From Prasinococcaceae sp. CCMP 1430 (taxonomy: Eukaryota > Prasinodermophyta > Palmophyllophyceae > Prasinococcales > Prasinococcaceae): 64,000 nucleotides of DNA. The stretch lies in the NCBI GenBank assembly GCA_013416795.1, contig RQSC01000028.1:586043-650042 (forward strand), in the 5' to 3' direction. A program made the position numbers and the translations under genes. Below, piece by piece: positions 40,596-51,088 of the stretch. How positions within the stretch are numbered: the stretch's first letter is position 1; each line of letters begins with the position of its first letter. The notes below the pieces were generated by a model that saw only the letters and a program-made list of their open reading frames with translations, did not search any database and was not told where the DNA came from.

Positions 40596-40620
40596 GGGGG
40601 GGGGGGGGGGGGGGGGGGGG
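40596..40620. repeat. 25-nt G homopolymer
   Basis: An unbroken run of 25 G precedes the kinase gene at 40653. Its length is likely variable or uncertain in the assembly. It could form quadruplex structure. Confidence 0.85.
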
Positions 40621-40652
40621 TTTGTGGGAAATGCGTTTTGAGGTGTGTTGGC

Positions 40653-42383
40653 ATGGATGAACGTGCGGTGTGGCTGTTGGCGTGTGTGAGCGGCCCCGCG
40701 GCGAGTGCGATGCCTCCCAGGCGCACGCTGGGACCGCGGCTGCGGCCAGCTGCCAGGGCCGCGGCCACGAGCGGTGACGCGGCAGGTGGTAGGGACTCGC
40801 CCGCGAAGAACACGCGGGGGAAGAGGGCAGCGCAGAAGGCGGGTGCGGCGGCGCAGGGGCCGAGGTCCGCCGGCAAGCGCAGGGCAGGAGGTGCGCCGGT
40901 CTCGATTGACCTCGTGGCCGACGGCAGCGACAGCGATGGCGGCGGGCACAGTGCGCCGCCCCCACAGAAGCGAAAGCATGCGGCAAGTGGTCCGAAGCGG
41001 GGTAAGGCGGGCGGTCGCTCAGGGGCCACGGCCGCGGTCCGCTTGCCTCCGGCGGCGGCTCCGTTGGCCATCACAAAGCTCTTCGGTCCGTCGGGTGGAG
41101 CAGTCAAAGCGGTCGGCAGCCTGACCGCGCTGCTCACCAAGGGCGGTGAGAGGGTGGAAGCCACGCTGATCGGCGAGGGCGCGCACGCCGGCGTTTACAA
41201 GCTGCGCGGGAGCGCGCTTGCTGCAGCCGGCATTTCCGAAGACTCGGTGGTCGCGAAGTGGGCCGAGCCCCTCGCGCCCAAGGACATGGCCGCAGCTGCC
41301 ATCGGCAACCCCGAGAAATTCAAGACGTGGCGGGAAACGTACGTGCACGACAGACTTGTCACGCCAATGGTTCTCGCCGACGGCTGTCCGCACTTTCCGG
41401 TGCTGCACGGTTGGTATCACTGCGCGAGCGCCGGCAGGGCGCTCATGGTCATGGAAAGGGGGGAGATGTCGCTCGAGGCGTGGGGCCGCGCGTCGAAGCG
41501 CTCTGAGACCGAGTGGCTCGCGGTGCTCTTCCAGCTGTACCACGCACTTGCGGCCATGCAGCACAAGGACATGCTGCACTTCGACGTCAAGTGGGAGAAC
41601 GTGCTCATGAGGCGCACGGCCAACAGCGGTGGGGGCCACTATGCGTACACGGTGCGCGGCACGACGTTCCACGTGCCAAACATCGGTTGGCAGGCCATGC
41701 TGTGCGACTTCGGCTTGGCCCACGTGTGCGACCCGTGCCACGAACCGGCTTTCTATAATGACAAGGGGCGCAAACGCGGCGGGTGGGTGGCGGTGTATGG
41801 GTGCGATCGCAGCAGGCTCAGCGCAGATCTCCGCCGCGTCGAGAATGACGGGCAGCTCGTGGCAGAACGCACGCTCGGATCCAAGGAAGTTCGCTTCAGG
41901 GACAGAGCGTCGAACAGCAACGACTCTGCCGCTGTCGGCACGCCCTCGTGTGAGCGCCTCGCGGCGCGCACCTTCGCAAACGACCGCCGATTCGACACGC
42001 GAGAGCTGGCGCGCTCCTTCGAGCCCGGGGCGCTGCAGAATGAGACGCCAACCAACCTGAGCAAGCCTCATACCGATCACGGCGTCAAGGTGAGCGTGCC
42101 CTCAGCTTTCCGTGTGTCTAGGTGCCGTGCGCGCATGCGCCTTGGCCCACGCATGCGCATGCGGGCCCTCGCTGACCGACCCGCGTGAGCACCCCAGATG
42201 CCTTCGAAAGTGCTCAAAATCTGCCGCGCGGTGTACAAGGTCGACACGAGCCGAGGCAGCACGTCGCGCTACGCGGCCGAGCACTTCTGCGCCGACGCAG
42301 TGCTGTGCACGCACTTCGCTACCGTCTTCCCCGCCAAAATGAAGGGCGCGCCCATCGCCGCATACGACTACGAAGGCCATTAA
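40653..42383 (+). CDS. Protein kinase resembling giant-virus kinases
   Basis: Exon 1 (40653-42089, donor GTGAGC) and exon 2 (42198-42383) join in frame, about 541 residues. The start may instead be at 40710 (MPPRRTLGPRL). The first ~130 residues are basic and disordered. The kinase domain has GEGAHAGVYKLRG, SVVAKWAEPL, then LMVMERGEMSLEAW, LHFDVKWENVLMRR (H-F-D with D-x-K-x2-N, near residue 309) and MLCDFGLAHVCD (near residue 351). The segment between them, GGHYAYTVRGTTFHVPNIGW, resembles the insert in kinases of nucleocytoplasmic large DNA viruses. Exon 2 ends KMKGAPIAAYDYEGH. Catalytic residues look intact. Substrate unknown; relation to viral kinases is a pattern impression. Confidence 0.75.
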
Positions 42384-42546
42384 CAGTCACGCGCGCACGG
42401 GCGCGTCCTGGCAGAGAGTGCGGCAAAATGGAAGACGGGCCGGCCCGCCGTGTCACGCGATGTTTAAGAATGCGCCCATGTCTGGACTAAGACCGGCGCG
42501 CGCGCGCCGCTCTCGCCTCGACGCGCGCGTGCTACGTCGAGTCGTG

Positions 42547-43810
42547 CTACGTCGAGTGCGTGTCGGCCGCCTCGCGCGCCTCCGCTTGCGCCTGCGCCTG
42601 CGCCGCCGCCTTGATTACCTCCGCCACGTCGCTGCCGCCCCCGCCGGCGCTCGCGGCGGGCTGGCGCTCGGTGGTGCTCGCGTTGCTCTCGTGGTTGGGA
42701 TCGCGCGGATCCAGGAAGAGCTGTCCGCGTAGCTTGTCGTGCAGCTGATCGAAGAGCTGCTTCTTCAGGCCGTCGAACGCCTTCTCCAGGCGGTCGAGCT
42801 CCTCGGTGGCGCTGCCGGCGCGCGTGCAGGCATGTGGGGAGGAGGGGATGAAAGGTAGCGCTGCGTGTCAGAGTGGCCACGCGTGCGCGGGCTGCGCGCG
42901 CGCCGCGCGCGAGAGAATCCGCCCGCCGCTGCTCGCACCTGGCGTTGTACATGAAGAGGCCGTAGTAGAGCTCGAAGGAGTCGTTGGCGGTGTTGTCGAC
43001 AAGGTCGAGCAGCGTCTGGTAGCCTTTGGTGTCAACGGGCGTACTCTCGAGGTCTAGCCGCCCGAGCATGCGGCCGACAGTGTGCGTGATGAACTGCGAG
43101 GACGCCGCGTGGCGGTCGTGCTCTTCGCACGTCATGGGCACCATCTCGCAGCCCTCCGCCTCGAAGCACCTGAGGAAGTTGGCCACGCGCTCCTCGCGCG
43201 CGGCGCCGGCGTTGACGCGCACCGGGTCGTACATGAACGTGAGTCCCTGCCAGCCGTTCTTGCCCGACTCGGGGCCGAACATGGGGTGCGTGCACAGGAT
43301 GTCGAAGTAGTCCGGCAGCGTGCTCAGCAGCAGGCGCTTGGGGAACTGTTTGACGCTGAGCACGTCCACGAAGAGCGTCGACCGGCGCAGGCGCTGCACC
43401 GGGAGGTGCGAGAGGACCGTCTCGGTGCTCAGAATGGAGGTGCACAGCACCACCACGTCGGGGTGCGACTCGGCGAAGTCGTCCGCATCGGTAAAGTACT
43501 CCACGCCGAGCTCGGCCGCGCGCGACGAGTAGTCTGTGCGCGACGTCGCGAGCACGCGGTGGCCCTGCCGCACGAACTTGGCGGCGAGGAACTGGCCGAA
43601 GTTGCCAAAGCCCACCAGGCCGATCGTCAGCCGCTGCGACTCGCGCACCTCCGCCGCCGCGCGCGCCTCCGAGTCGAAGCCAAACGCCGCGTCGAGCGCC
43701 ACCGCCGCGCGCCGCCGCGCGCGCACCCGTAGCCCCCCCCCTCGCCGCCCCCACACCCCCCTCACTGCACCGCACCGCGCCGCCAGCGCCCGCACGGCCG
43801 CGGCTGCCAC
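42547..43810 (-). CDS. tyrA: Arogenate/prephenate dehydrogenase
   Basis: Exon 1 (43810-42939, donor GTGCGA) and exon 2 (42811-42547) join in frame, about 378 residues. A basic, Ala-rich N-terminus of ~40 residues suggests plastid targeting. LTIGLVGFGNFGQFLAAKFV is the NADP-binding GxGxxG region; HRVLATSRTDYSSRAAELGV, LCTSILSTETVLSHLP, FVDVLSVKQFPKR, LCTHPMFGPESGKNGW and GFxx-like SSQFITHTVGRML follow. This is the plant-type arogenate dehydrogenase pattern, the last step of tyrosine synthesis. Exon 2 adds a charged helix (ATEELDRLEKAFDGLKKQLF) and an Ala/Gln-rich tail. Reading on without splicing gives a spurious 448-residue ORF. Confidence 0.9.
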
Positions 43811-44133
43811 GCGCGCACCATTTCAGGTTAATAATTAGGGTCCGAAAATATACATACAAACGCCCTGCATTTCTCAGGCGGCGGCGGAACGTTTAGGTTT
43901 CGGCGGCGCCCGCGCGTGGCGGGCGCGCGCCTGGCCGTGATTCAAACCATATGGATTCCATGGAATCCATACCCTATCTCGGCGTTTAAGGAATCCATAC
44001 TATATGTAAAACAATTGTATTGTGAATATGAATTCGCCAGAGGTTCGGCGGCGGCGGAAGCGTGCGACGACCATCACTCAAAAAAAAAAAGGAGGGGAAA
44101 TACAGTAAAAAAAAAAGTCGGGTCGATTCCCCG
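43811..44133. promoter_or_regulatory. Divergent promoter between TyrA and DUF1769 genes
   Basis: About 320 bp of unusually AT-rich sequence separates two start codons. It contains ttaataattagggtccg (about 43829-43845), a 22-bp perfect palindrome at 43950-43971 and a repeated half site ggaatccata at 43962 and 43990. Further on, A-runs lie at 44084-44115. Shared promoter function is inferred from geometry. Confidence 0.45.
43950..43971. promoter_or_regulatory. 22-bp palindrome, candidate binding site
   Basis: The bases tatggattccatggaatcc continue to ata as a perfect palindrome. The half site ggaatccata occurs again 28 bp away. Sites of this kind often bind dimeric regulators, but no factor can be named. 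Confidence 0.4.
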
Positions 44134-45865
44134 AATGGCGAATGCGACCGTTGGCGCCGGCGCAGCGGCATCGGCGGCGTTCGAGCCGGTGCTGCCGGGC
44201 GGTGCAGGCCTGCGGGGGGAATGGATCGCGGCGCTGTGTGTGTGCTGGGGCCACAGCGGCCTCGGCAGCCGGCTGCCGCGGGCCGCGGGCGGGTGGAAGG
44301 GCGGCCGACGGAGCACGGCCGGGGCAAACGCGACGCGGTCGGGGAGGGGGCGGGGCATGGGGGGAGGCGGGGCGATGATGGCGTCCGCCCCGGGGCACGT
44401 GCACGTGCTCTCGCCGGTGCCCGCGGCGACGGTGCTGCGCGCGCTCGCGCTCGCGATGTGGATGGCGGCGGCGACGCTCGCCTGGTCGGGCGCGTGTGCG
44501 CGCGCGGCGGGCGATCTCCTCACTGCCGCCGCGGGGGCCACGTGGGAGAGCGCGCTCGCACCCGCCGAGCGTGCGCGCCTGAGGAAACATCGCGCGCTGC
44601 TGCGCAAACGCCGCGAGGGGCAGCGGTCGACAGGCACGCGGGCGGGCGATGCGGAGTGGCAGCGGCTCTCGCAGCAGCAGCGTCGACAGCTGCTGCTACT
44701 GCTGAAACTCCAACCTGAGCTGTTGGAGCAAGAGCAGCAAGAAGATGCACAGAGCGCAAACGCCAGCACTGGTACCTCTGCCGCGCAGCAGGGCGACGTT
44801 CCGGCGCCAAGCACCACAGCTACAGCAACAGCCGCGGCCGCGGCCGCGGCCGAGAGCACGCCCTCGAAGCCCGCGCGTCTAGCTCCGCGCGTGTCGTGCG
44901 TCGCTTCCCCAGGGCGCCTCTTCTCGCATGCGGGCGTGCCGCTCGCCGACCCACCCGTGGCTCCGTCACTGCCTTTCGAGGAATGGAGGCATCGCCCCGT
45001 GCTGATCCGCCCCGCCGGCGATGCCGCGGGCCTGCGCTGCAGCCTCATGGACGAAGCCACCGACGCAGAGGGCAACATGCTCACTCCCTCCGCCGATGGC
45101 GCGCTGCCGATGGGCGTGCCGTTTCGCTTCGAGTCGCCGCTCTTCGAAGGCGTGGCCATTGTGCGCGCCAGGGGCATCCCAGGCGGCGCGTACGACCGAG
45201 CGTACTTCAGCGGTCGGCGACGCGCGCTGCAGGTGTGCTACCAGGGCAGGTTTCGCCGGCCGCTGCCCGTGGGCGACATGCGAACTGGGCACGAGTTCGC
45301 GCGGCCGCTGCGACTGCCGCCACACTACCGACGAGTGGTGGCGCTCATCTGTAGGTTCGTGAGTGCCGTTGTGCCCGGTATTGTCATCGACACCACCGCG
45401 CAGAGGCCCTATGCGCGCAGCTCGTTCGCCGCGACGGTTCAGGCGATGCGAGTGGATTTGCCCGGCGAGGAGCCGGACGTGCGGGACCACAACATTGCTG
45501 AAGACTGCAGGCGCCTCGGCGGCATCTTTGCAAATCGCAAGGTGTCTGCGAGCAAGCGCAAGCGTCTGCTGGCGGCGCGCGGTGGCGGTGGCTACATCTT
45601 TGACACCAAGCACGTGTACACCTTCGACACGTACGACCACGTGCTGAAGCTCGACGACTTGAGCCTTCGGTTTCCCGCTGTTGCCATCCATATGGCCGAC
45701 GGCCTTGACGGCCAACCGCTGCACTTCATGGCGCGTGACCAGCGAACGGGCGAGTATGTGTGGTCCTTCGAGTGCTGGCACGAAGCGACGCTTGCGGTCG
45801 CCGAGGCTCGCAGGGCAGAGGAGCGCGAGGCCACAGCGTGCGCCGCAGGAGCGCTCGGCGCGTGA
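44134..45865 (+). CDS. DUF1769 domain protein with N-terminal anchor
   Basis: The frame is open from 43916; the ATG at 44134 (MANATVGAGAAAS) or 44357 is the likely start. A hydrophobic helix (VLRALALAMWMAAATLAWSG) near residue 105 acts as a signal anchor. Then come charged, Gln-rich segments and LRKHRALLRKRREGQ. From residue ~330, PFRFESPLFEGVAIVRARGI, AYFSGRRRALQVCYQGRFRR and DMRTGHEFARPLRLPP match the DUF1769 (fungal/algal) domain: an RxRG loop, YFxGRRR and QGRF. The remainder includes FDTKHVYTFDTYDHVLKLDD. The stop TGA lies in GTGAGC, and an in-phase acceptor at 46004 precedes DELTAAAEATAAARAK, so a last exon may exist. Function of DUF1769 is unknown. Confidence 0.65.
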
Positions 45866-46190
45866 GCGTGGCGCCGTCGCCTCGGAAAGCCCTGCCGCCC
45901 GGCCATGCGAGTTGACGCTGAGTCACGTACGTGCACATTGGCGGAGCGCATCTCGCGTCTCCGTATGTGCCGTATGGTCATTTCTCTGCTCCCAAGCACG
46001 TAAGGACGAGCTCACCGCTGCGGCGGAGGCCACAGCGGCTGCTCGGGCGAAGTAGGCTGCCTGCGTGGTGTACAAACTCTTTGTTACAGCGTTTGTCATC
46101 CGCACGCACACACACCGCCGCTGCCGCCGCCGCCGCAGCAGCATCCGATGCTGCGCCTTGAGACGGCGAGCAAAAATAGGCGGATGAGAC

Positions 46191-47019
46191 TAGCGCTTCC
46201 GCGCTGCGGAAGCCTCGCTGTCGAACGCGAGCAGGTCGCCCGCACGCTCGCCGATGAAGAGCGCTCGTAGCCGCGCGCGTTCCTCCATGAGGCGCACGAG
46301 CTCGTCGGCTTGCCTGGACGGCCGCGGGGAGGCGAGGGGGCACACGCGCGCGTCAGCAACAGGTAGATGCGCTTAGCTCGGTGCGTAATTGAAAGAGACA
46401 TAGGCAAGCGCGCCATGAGTCTGCGCGCGACGCACCCGTCCGCCTGCGCCACCATGGCGTCCACTTTCTTATCGGCGGCGGAGGACGCACGTGCGGCCTC
46501 CTCGCGCGCCTCGCGCGCGGCCGCCTCAGCGGTCTCCTTGGCGGCGAGCATACTGTCGATACTGTCTCTGCACGCCGTGAGCCGCCGTTTGGCTCGGTCG
46601 AGTTCTGCCTCGAGCGCGGGCACGCGCGCGAGGTCCGCGGCACGCTCCTCCTCGCGCTCGCTCACTGCGCAGGCCGCGTCATCGGCAGCACGTTTCGCGG
46701 CGGCCTCCGCCACGGCCGCTCGCCCGCTCAAACTCACAACCATGCCGATCGCCACTCCCAACGAGAGCGTAGCCCATATCAACCCGAAGCGAGCAAGCGG
46801 CGCATCGCCGCTGGTGGCGCACGCAGCTGCGCTCACAGCAATGCCAGCGACGCCGCGTGCGGCTACGCGGCCGCCGCGGGCGCTCGCCGCAGCCGCGAGC
46901 GTCGACGGTGACACCCACGCGAAGCGCAGCGCAACAATGCACGCCGACTGCGCCGCAATGATCGCGATAAGGACCGCGTCGGCCGCAGCAGACACGGATG
47001 CTGCAGCTGCGGAGGACAT
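46191..47019 (-). CDS. Membrane/coiled-coil protein, BAP31-like layout
   Basis: Exon 1 (47019-46436, donor GTGCGT) and exon 2 (about 46313-46191) join to read MVAQADGQADELVRLMEERA. Three hydrophobic segments (AVLIAIIAAQSACIVALRFA, GVAGIAVSAAACATSG, FGLIWATLSLGVAIGMVVSL) precede a long Ala/Glu/Arg coiled coil and a short C-terminal tail, FDSEASAARK. The layout of three membrane helices and a cytosolic coiled coil, with QA-x-E-L-V-R-L at the end, resembles ER receptor BAP31 family. Sequence identity cannot be judged. The exon 2 boundaries are within a base or two. Confidence 0.5.
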
Positions 47020-47454
47020 GGTGCGCCCGCGCAACCACGTGCCCGCACTCGCGTGCGCAGGCACGAGTCGCCTGGTGTGCCTCTGCGCGTTCTGCTCCGG
47101 CGGCCGCCGCGGACCGCGCGCCGCGAGGGCCCGCCCGACGCGAGGTCGCGGGCGCCCGGCTGGAGCCACCGCGGCGGGATGTAGCAAGAGGGAAGAGCTG
47201 GCGGCCGAGACGGTTGCACGCACGCCCTGGGCCTCGGACGCGCGCGCAATGCCGCTAGCGAGCGCACTGCGCGGCACAAACTCACCGCGCGGCGGCGCGC
47301 TGGCAAGCGAGCTTGAACAGGCAGCGGTGACTCTACATGCGATCGTAGCTGGGCTTGCGGGCTCCTTGCTGCATTACACTCGACGCGGTGCTTGCGCACG
47401 GCGCGCGGGGGCGCGAGCGCCGGGGTGGGATGGCCGCGCGAGGTCGCTGCGGCC
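47020..47454. other. Intergenic between two minus-strand genes
   Basis: No independent gene supported. The minus frame upstream of 47019 remains open to 47277 with Arg/Pro/Ala-rich translation, so the previous gene could start higher. The PPR gene ends at 47455. Confidence 0.4.
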
Positions 47455-50151
47455 TCACCCACTGCGCACGAAGCGGTGCAGCGCCGCCTCCGGCACGACC
47501 ATCTCGTGGCGCGCAGCTCCATGCGCGCCGGCCGCTCCCGTGTCCGAGGCCCTCCCTGAGGACGACCGGCCACGGCCGCGTCGGCCGTCTCGCTCGCCGC
47601 CGGCATTGCCGCGGCGTGCGGAGAACGGAAGGTTGAGCGCGTGAAGCAGCCGCGCGAGCTCGCCGCGGACAGTCCCTTGCGCCTCGCCCGCGCCAGCCCC
47701 CGCGTCGGCATGGGCGGCGGCGGCGGCGGCAGAGGCGCGCGCGTCACCGCCCTTGGGCCCGACGCCCTCGACATCCTCCGCCTCGAACGAGATGACCAGG
47801 CCGCCGCGCGGGCACGCGCCCGCCCAGAGCCTGCGCATGCCACGCAGCATACACAGCACAGCCACGCGGGCCTCCGAGGCGGTGAGGCCGCTCACGTCCA
47901 CCGCCAGCGCGAGCGGCGGCGACGCTGCGCCATCGTCACCGTCGGCGCTACCGTCACCGCCATTGCTCCTACCGCTGTCGCTTGCGGCGTCGGCCTCGAG
48001 GGTGACACCCGCGAATCCAGCAACGCTGACGACGCTGTCAGCGCCGCCGGGCACTCCGCCGCCGTCGCTCGGCGCGCGAGAATCGGAGCGATCCCGGTGG
48101 CCGTCGCCGCCCGCACCGTCTCCCTCGCCCCTCGCCCGGTCCTGCCCCTCCTCGGCCGCAGTGGCACACACGAGGTCCGCCCACGTGGCCGTGAGCCTGT
48201 CGAAAACCCACGCCAGCTGTTGCTCGTCGCTGCCCGCGGGGATGACGCCGCGGCGGCGGCGGCCGACCGCGTTGCCGCTGGGAGGCACCGCTCCGCCACC
48301 CTCGCCTCCTCCCTGGCCACCAAGTGCGCTCTGGTCGCCCAGGCCGCCCCTGAAGGTGCCGCCGCCGCTCAAGCTGCTGCTACCGAGGCTGGTTGTGCTG
48401 GCGCTCGCGTGGCTGCGCGATCCAGCAGCGCTCGCACCCGCGCGGCTGCGCGCCTTGCGGTAGGCCTCAAAAACGCGCGGCATGATGGAGGCGTCGCCCG
48501 CGCGCTGCGCGGCGCTCACCAGCGTGTGCACTGTCACCACGTTGGGCGTGAGGCCCGCTCGCAGCATGGCGTCGTATGCCGCCAGCACGTCGCTCGGATC
48601 GCCGCCGGAGCCAGCGCCGGGGCCGCCCATGGCCTCGGTGGCGCACTTGATGAGAGCGGTGTAGCACTCCACGTCCGGCCTCACGCCGTCCTCCCTGAGG
48701 CCGGCCATAGCGGCGTGCGCGGCGCTCAAGTCACCGGCGGATGCCGCCACCGCGAGCATTGACTTGCGCGTCACGGCGTCGGGCCGCAGGCCCTCCACCT
48801 CCTGCATCTCCGCGAGGAGCGCCTCGGCCTGCGCGACGTCCTGCGTGGCCACGCACGCGTGTATGAGCGTGTTGTACGTCGACGTGTCGGGGCGCGCGCA
48901 CTGACGCGATGCGATGTCGCACGCGCGCATCTCAGCGAGCAGATTCTCGGCGGCATCGGCGTCGCCCGCCCGCGCACACGCCGCGAGCAGCGCGTTGTAT
49001 ACGGCGGTGTCGGGCACGGCGCCCCGCGCGCGCATCATGGGTAGCACGGACAGCGCGCGCTCGAGCTGCCCCGCGCCGCCGAGGGCAGCGGCGAGGCTCG
49101 CCCACGTGCGCTCGTTGGGCTCGATGCCGAAGCGCCCCATCTGGTCGAGCGCGGCAAGCGCGCGGTCCGGCTGCCGCGCCGCGCCACAAGCGGCGATGAG
49201 CGTGGTGAAGGTCACCACGTCCGGCCTGCACGACACGGCGCTGCCCTCGCCGCCCCCCGCGCGCTCCATCTGCTGCTCGGCGAGCAGCATCTGCATGTCC
49301 TCCATGGCATTGTAGGCCACATCTGCTCTCGCCGCCCGCCAGGCCGCCTTGAGCAGCAGGTTGAAGGTGAGCGTGTCGGGCGTGACGCCGCTGTCGCGCA
49401 TGTCTTGGTACGCGCGCCACGCCACGTCCACGCGCGTGTGCGTCGCATCGAGCAGGTAGTTGTAGGTGGAGGCTGTGGGCGCGCTCTTCACGCGTTCGTC
49501 GGCGCTGAGCTCGTCCCACAGCTCGCACGCGCGCGCGACGTCGCCGCACGCCCCTGCCGCGCGAATGAGGCACTGGTAGGTGTTGAGGTCGGGGCGCTGC
49601 GACGCCGCGCGCGCGCGCCGCATCCACGCGTACACCGCCTCGGCCTCGGCGAGCGCGCCTGCGGCACCGAAGCGTGATATGAGCGAGTTGGCGTAGTACG
49701 TGTCCTGCCGCGGGTTGTCGCGGCAGCGCATCTCGACGTATGCGCAGCCCGCCAGGGGCGCGCGCGCGCGCACGCACGCATCGAGCGCCGCGTCGGCGTC
49801 CACCAAGAATCCCACGCGCGAGCCGCACTCCTGCGCGGCACGCAGGCACGACATGCACGCCGAGGCGCGCCCGGCCTCGAGTGCCGCTCGCGCGAGCAGC
49901 CGCCGCTCGCGCGCGCTCAGCGCAGCAACCGCCGCCAGCGGCGGCCAGCGCGCGCGCGCGCTGTGCCCCGATGCCTTCCTCGGGGGCATCTCGAGCCCGA
50001 GATGCGACACCATCGACGCAAAGGCCTCCTCTGCCGACGCGTCGCCGCTCGCCGCGCCGCCGCGCCGCCCCCCGCGGCCGCGCTGCTGCTGCTGCTGCTG
50101 CCGGCGGCCGCGCTGGCGCTTTTTGTGCCGCGACTGCGCCGGCGGCGACAA
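47455..50151 (-). CDS. PPR-SMR protein
   Basis: The 898-codon ORF begins close to gap 2 (10 bp), so more N-terminus may be missing. Residues ~150-560 are a run of pentatricopeptide repeats, for example DTYYANSLISRFGAAGALAE, STYNYLLDATHTRVDVAWRA, VTFTTLIAACGAARQPDRAL, AVYNALLAACARAGDADAAE and STYNTLIHACVATQDVAQAE. About ten 35-residue units are visible. A ~150-residue low-complexity linker (Gly/Ser) follows. The end, LAVDVSGLTASEARVAVLCM and LRGMRRLWAG, matches the SMR domain start (D-x-HG-like). PPR-SMR proteins act in organelle RNA metabolism and plastid signalling in plants. The N-terminal poly-Gln (RRQQQQQQRG) is a CTG-repeat. Organellar targeting is not provable from this end. Confidence 0.85.
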   Translation of the reverse strand: MSPPAQSRHKKRQRGRRQQQQQQRGRGGRRGGAASGDASAEEAFASMVSHLGLEMPPRKASGHSARARWPPLAAVAALSARERRLLARAALEAGRASACMSCLRAAQECGSRVGFLVDADAALDACVRARAPLAGCAYVEMRCRDNPRQDTYYANSLISRFGAAGALAEAEAVYAWMRRARAASQRPDLNTYQCLIRAAGACGDVARACELWDELSADERVKSAPTASTYNYLLDATHTRVDVAWRAYQDMRDSGVTPDTLTFNLLLKAAWRAARADVAYNAMEDMQMLLAEQQMERAGGGEGSAVSCRPDVVTFTTLIAACGAARQPDRALAALDQMGRFGIEPNERTWASLAAALGGAGQLERALSVLPMMRARGAVPDTAVYNALLAACARAGDADAAENLLAEMRACDIASRQCARPDTSTYNTLIHACVATQDVAQAEALLAEMQEVEGLRPDAVTRKSMLAVAASAGDLSAAHAAMAGLREDGVRPDVECYTALIKCATEAMGGPGAGSGGDPSDVLAAYDAMLRAGLTPNVVTVHTLVSAAQRAGDASIMPRVFEAYRKARSRAGASAAGSRSHASASTTSLGSSSLSGGGTFRGGLGDQSALGGQGGGEGGGAVPPSGNAVGRRRRGVIPAGSDEQQLAWVFDRLTATWADLVCATAAEEGQDRARGEGDGAGGDGHRDRSDSRAPSDGGGVPGGADSVVSVAGFAGVTLEADAASDSGRSNGGDGSADGDDGAASPPLALAVDVSGLTASEARVAVLCMLRGMRRLWAGACPRGGLVISFEAEDVEGVGPKGGDARASAAAAAAHADAGAGAGEAQGTVRGELARLLHALNLPFSARRGNAGGERDGRRGRGRSSSGRASDTGAAGAHGAARHEMVVPEAALHRFVRSG

Positions 50152-50160
50152 CGAAGACGG

Positions 50161-50646
50161 NNNNNNNNNNNNNNNNNNNNNNNNNNNNNNNNNNNNNNNN
50201 NNNNNNNNNNNNNNNNNNNNNNNNNNNNNNNNNNNNNNNNNNNNNNNNNNNNNNNNNNNNNNNNNNNNNNNNNNNNNNNNNNNNNNNNNNNNNNNNNNNN
50301 NNNNNNNNNNNNNNNNNNNNNNNNNNNNNNNNNNNNNNNNNNNNNNNNNNNNNNNNNNNNNNNNNNNNNNNNNNNNNNNNNNNNNNNNNNNNNNNNNNNN
50401 NNNNNNNNNNNNNNNNNNNNNNNNNNNNNNNNNNNNNNNNNNNNNNNNNNNNNNNNNNNNNNNNNNNNNNNNNNNNNNNNNNNNNNNNNNNNNNNNNNNN
50501 NNNNNNNNNNNNNNNNNNNNNNNNNNNNNNNNNNNNNNNNNNNNNNNNNNNNNNNNNNNNNNNNNNNNNNNNNNNNNNNNNNNNNNNNNNNNNNNNNNNN
50601 NNNNNNNNNNNNNNNNNNNNNNNNNNNNNNNNNNNNNNNNNNNNNN
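50161..50646. other. Assembly gap 2 (486 N)
   Basis: A run of N lies between the PPR-SMR gene and the SHMT exon. Both genes may continue into it. Confidence 1.
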
Positions 50647-50850
50647 CCCGGCCGGGGCGACGCCGCCCGCGGGGGTGGGGGGCCGGCGGAGCGCGGGGTT
50701 TTCAGGCCCCCATCAAATCAAAGCCGTTCCAAAAAAGCCCCCTCCGGGGAAAAAAAAAAAAAAAGTGGGTTTTCGTGGCCCATCAAAGAAAGGCGTTCAA
50801 AAAAGCCCCCTCCGAAGAAAAATAAAAATAAAAATAAAAATGGGTGTGCA
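50647..50850. repeat. Imperfect tandem ~70-bp repeat, probable artefact
   Basis: Two near-copies run side by side: at about 50703-50766 (ccatcaaatcaaagccgttc, then ccaaaaaagccccctccggg and an A-run) and at about 50778-50835 (ccatcaaagaaaggcgttc, then aaaaaagccccctccgaag and an A-run). They abut the gap and carry homopolymer length differences typical of low-quality contig ends. Confidence 0.6.
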
Positions 50851-51088
50851 AGCACGGTCAGAGCGCCTTGCGTGGGAAGCCCTCGAGATCGCCCGTGGGT
50901 ACATTTGTGCTTGAAATGTATGATGTGACGCACGGAGGAAAAGATGAAAAAGGCAAGGGCCGAAAGGGCTCGGGCGCGCGCGTGGCGCACACACGCGCCC
51001 GCAGGCGCGCGCGCGTGCGCCAGAGGGGGAAGGTGGGGCGGGGCAGGCGATTGGCGCGCCGCGCGCGGGTCGGCGCGGCCGCCCGGAC

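Noticed and set aside
44116-44135. T-arm-like ggtcgattcccc, possible tRNA
   Set aside because: Preceded by an A-run; no acceptor or anticodon stem can be folded. A similar minus-strand patch at 55345-55365 also lacks the other stems.
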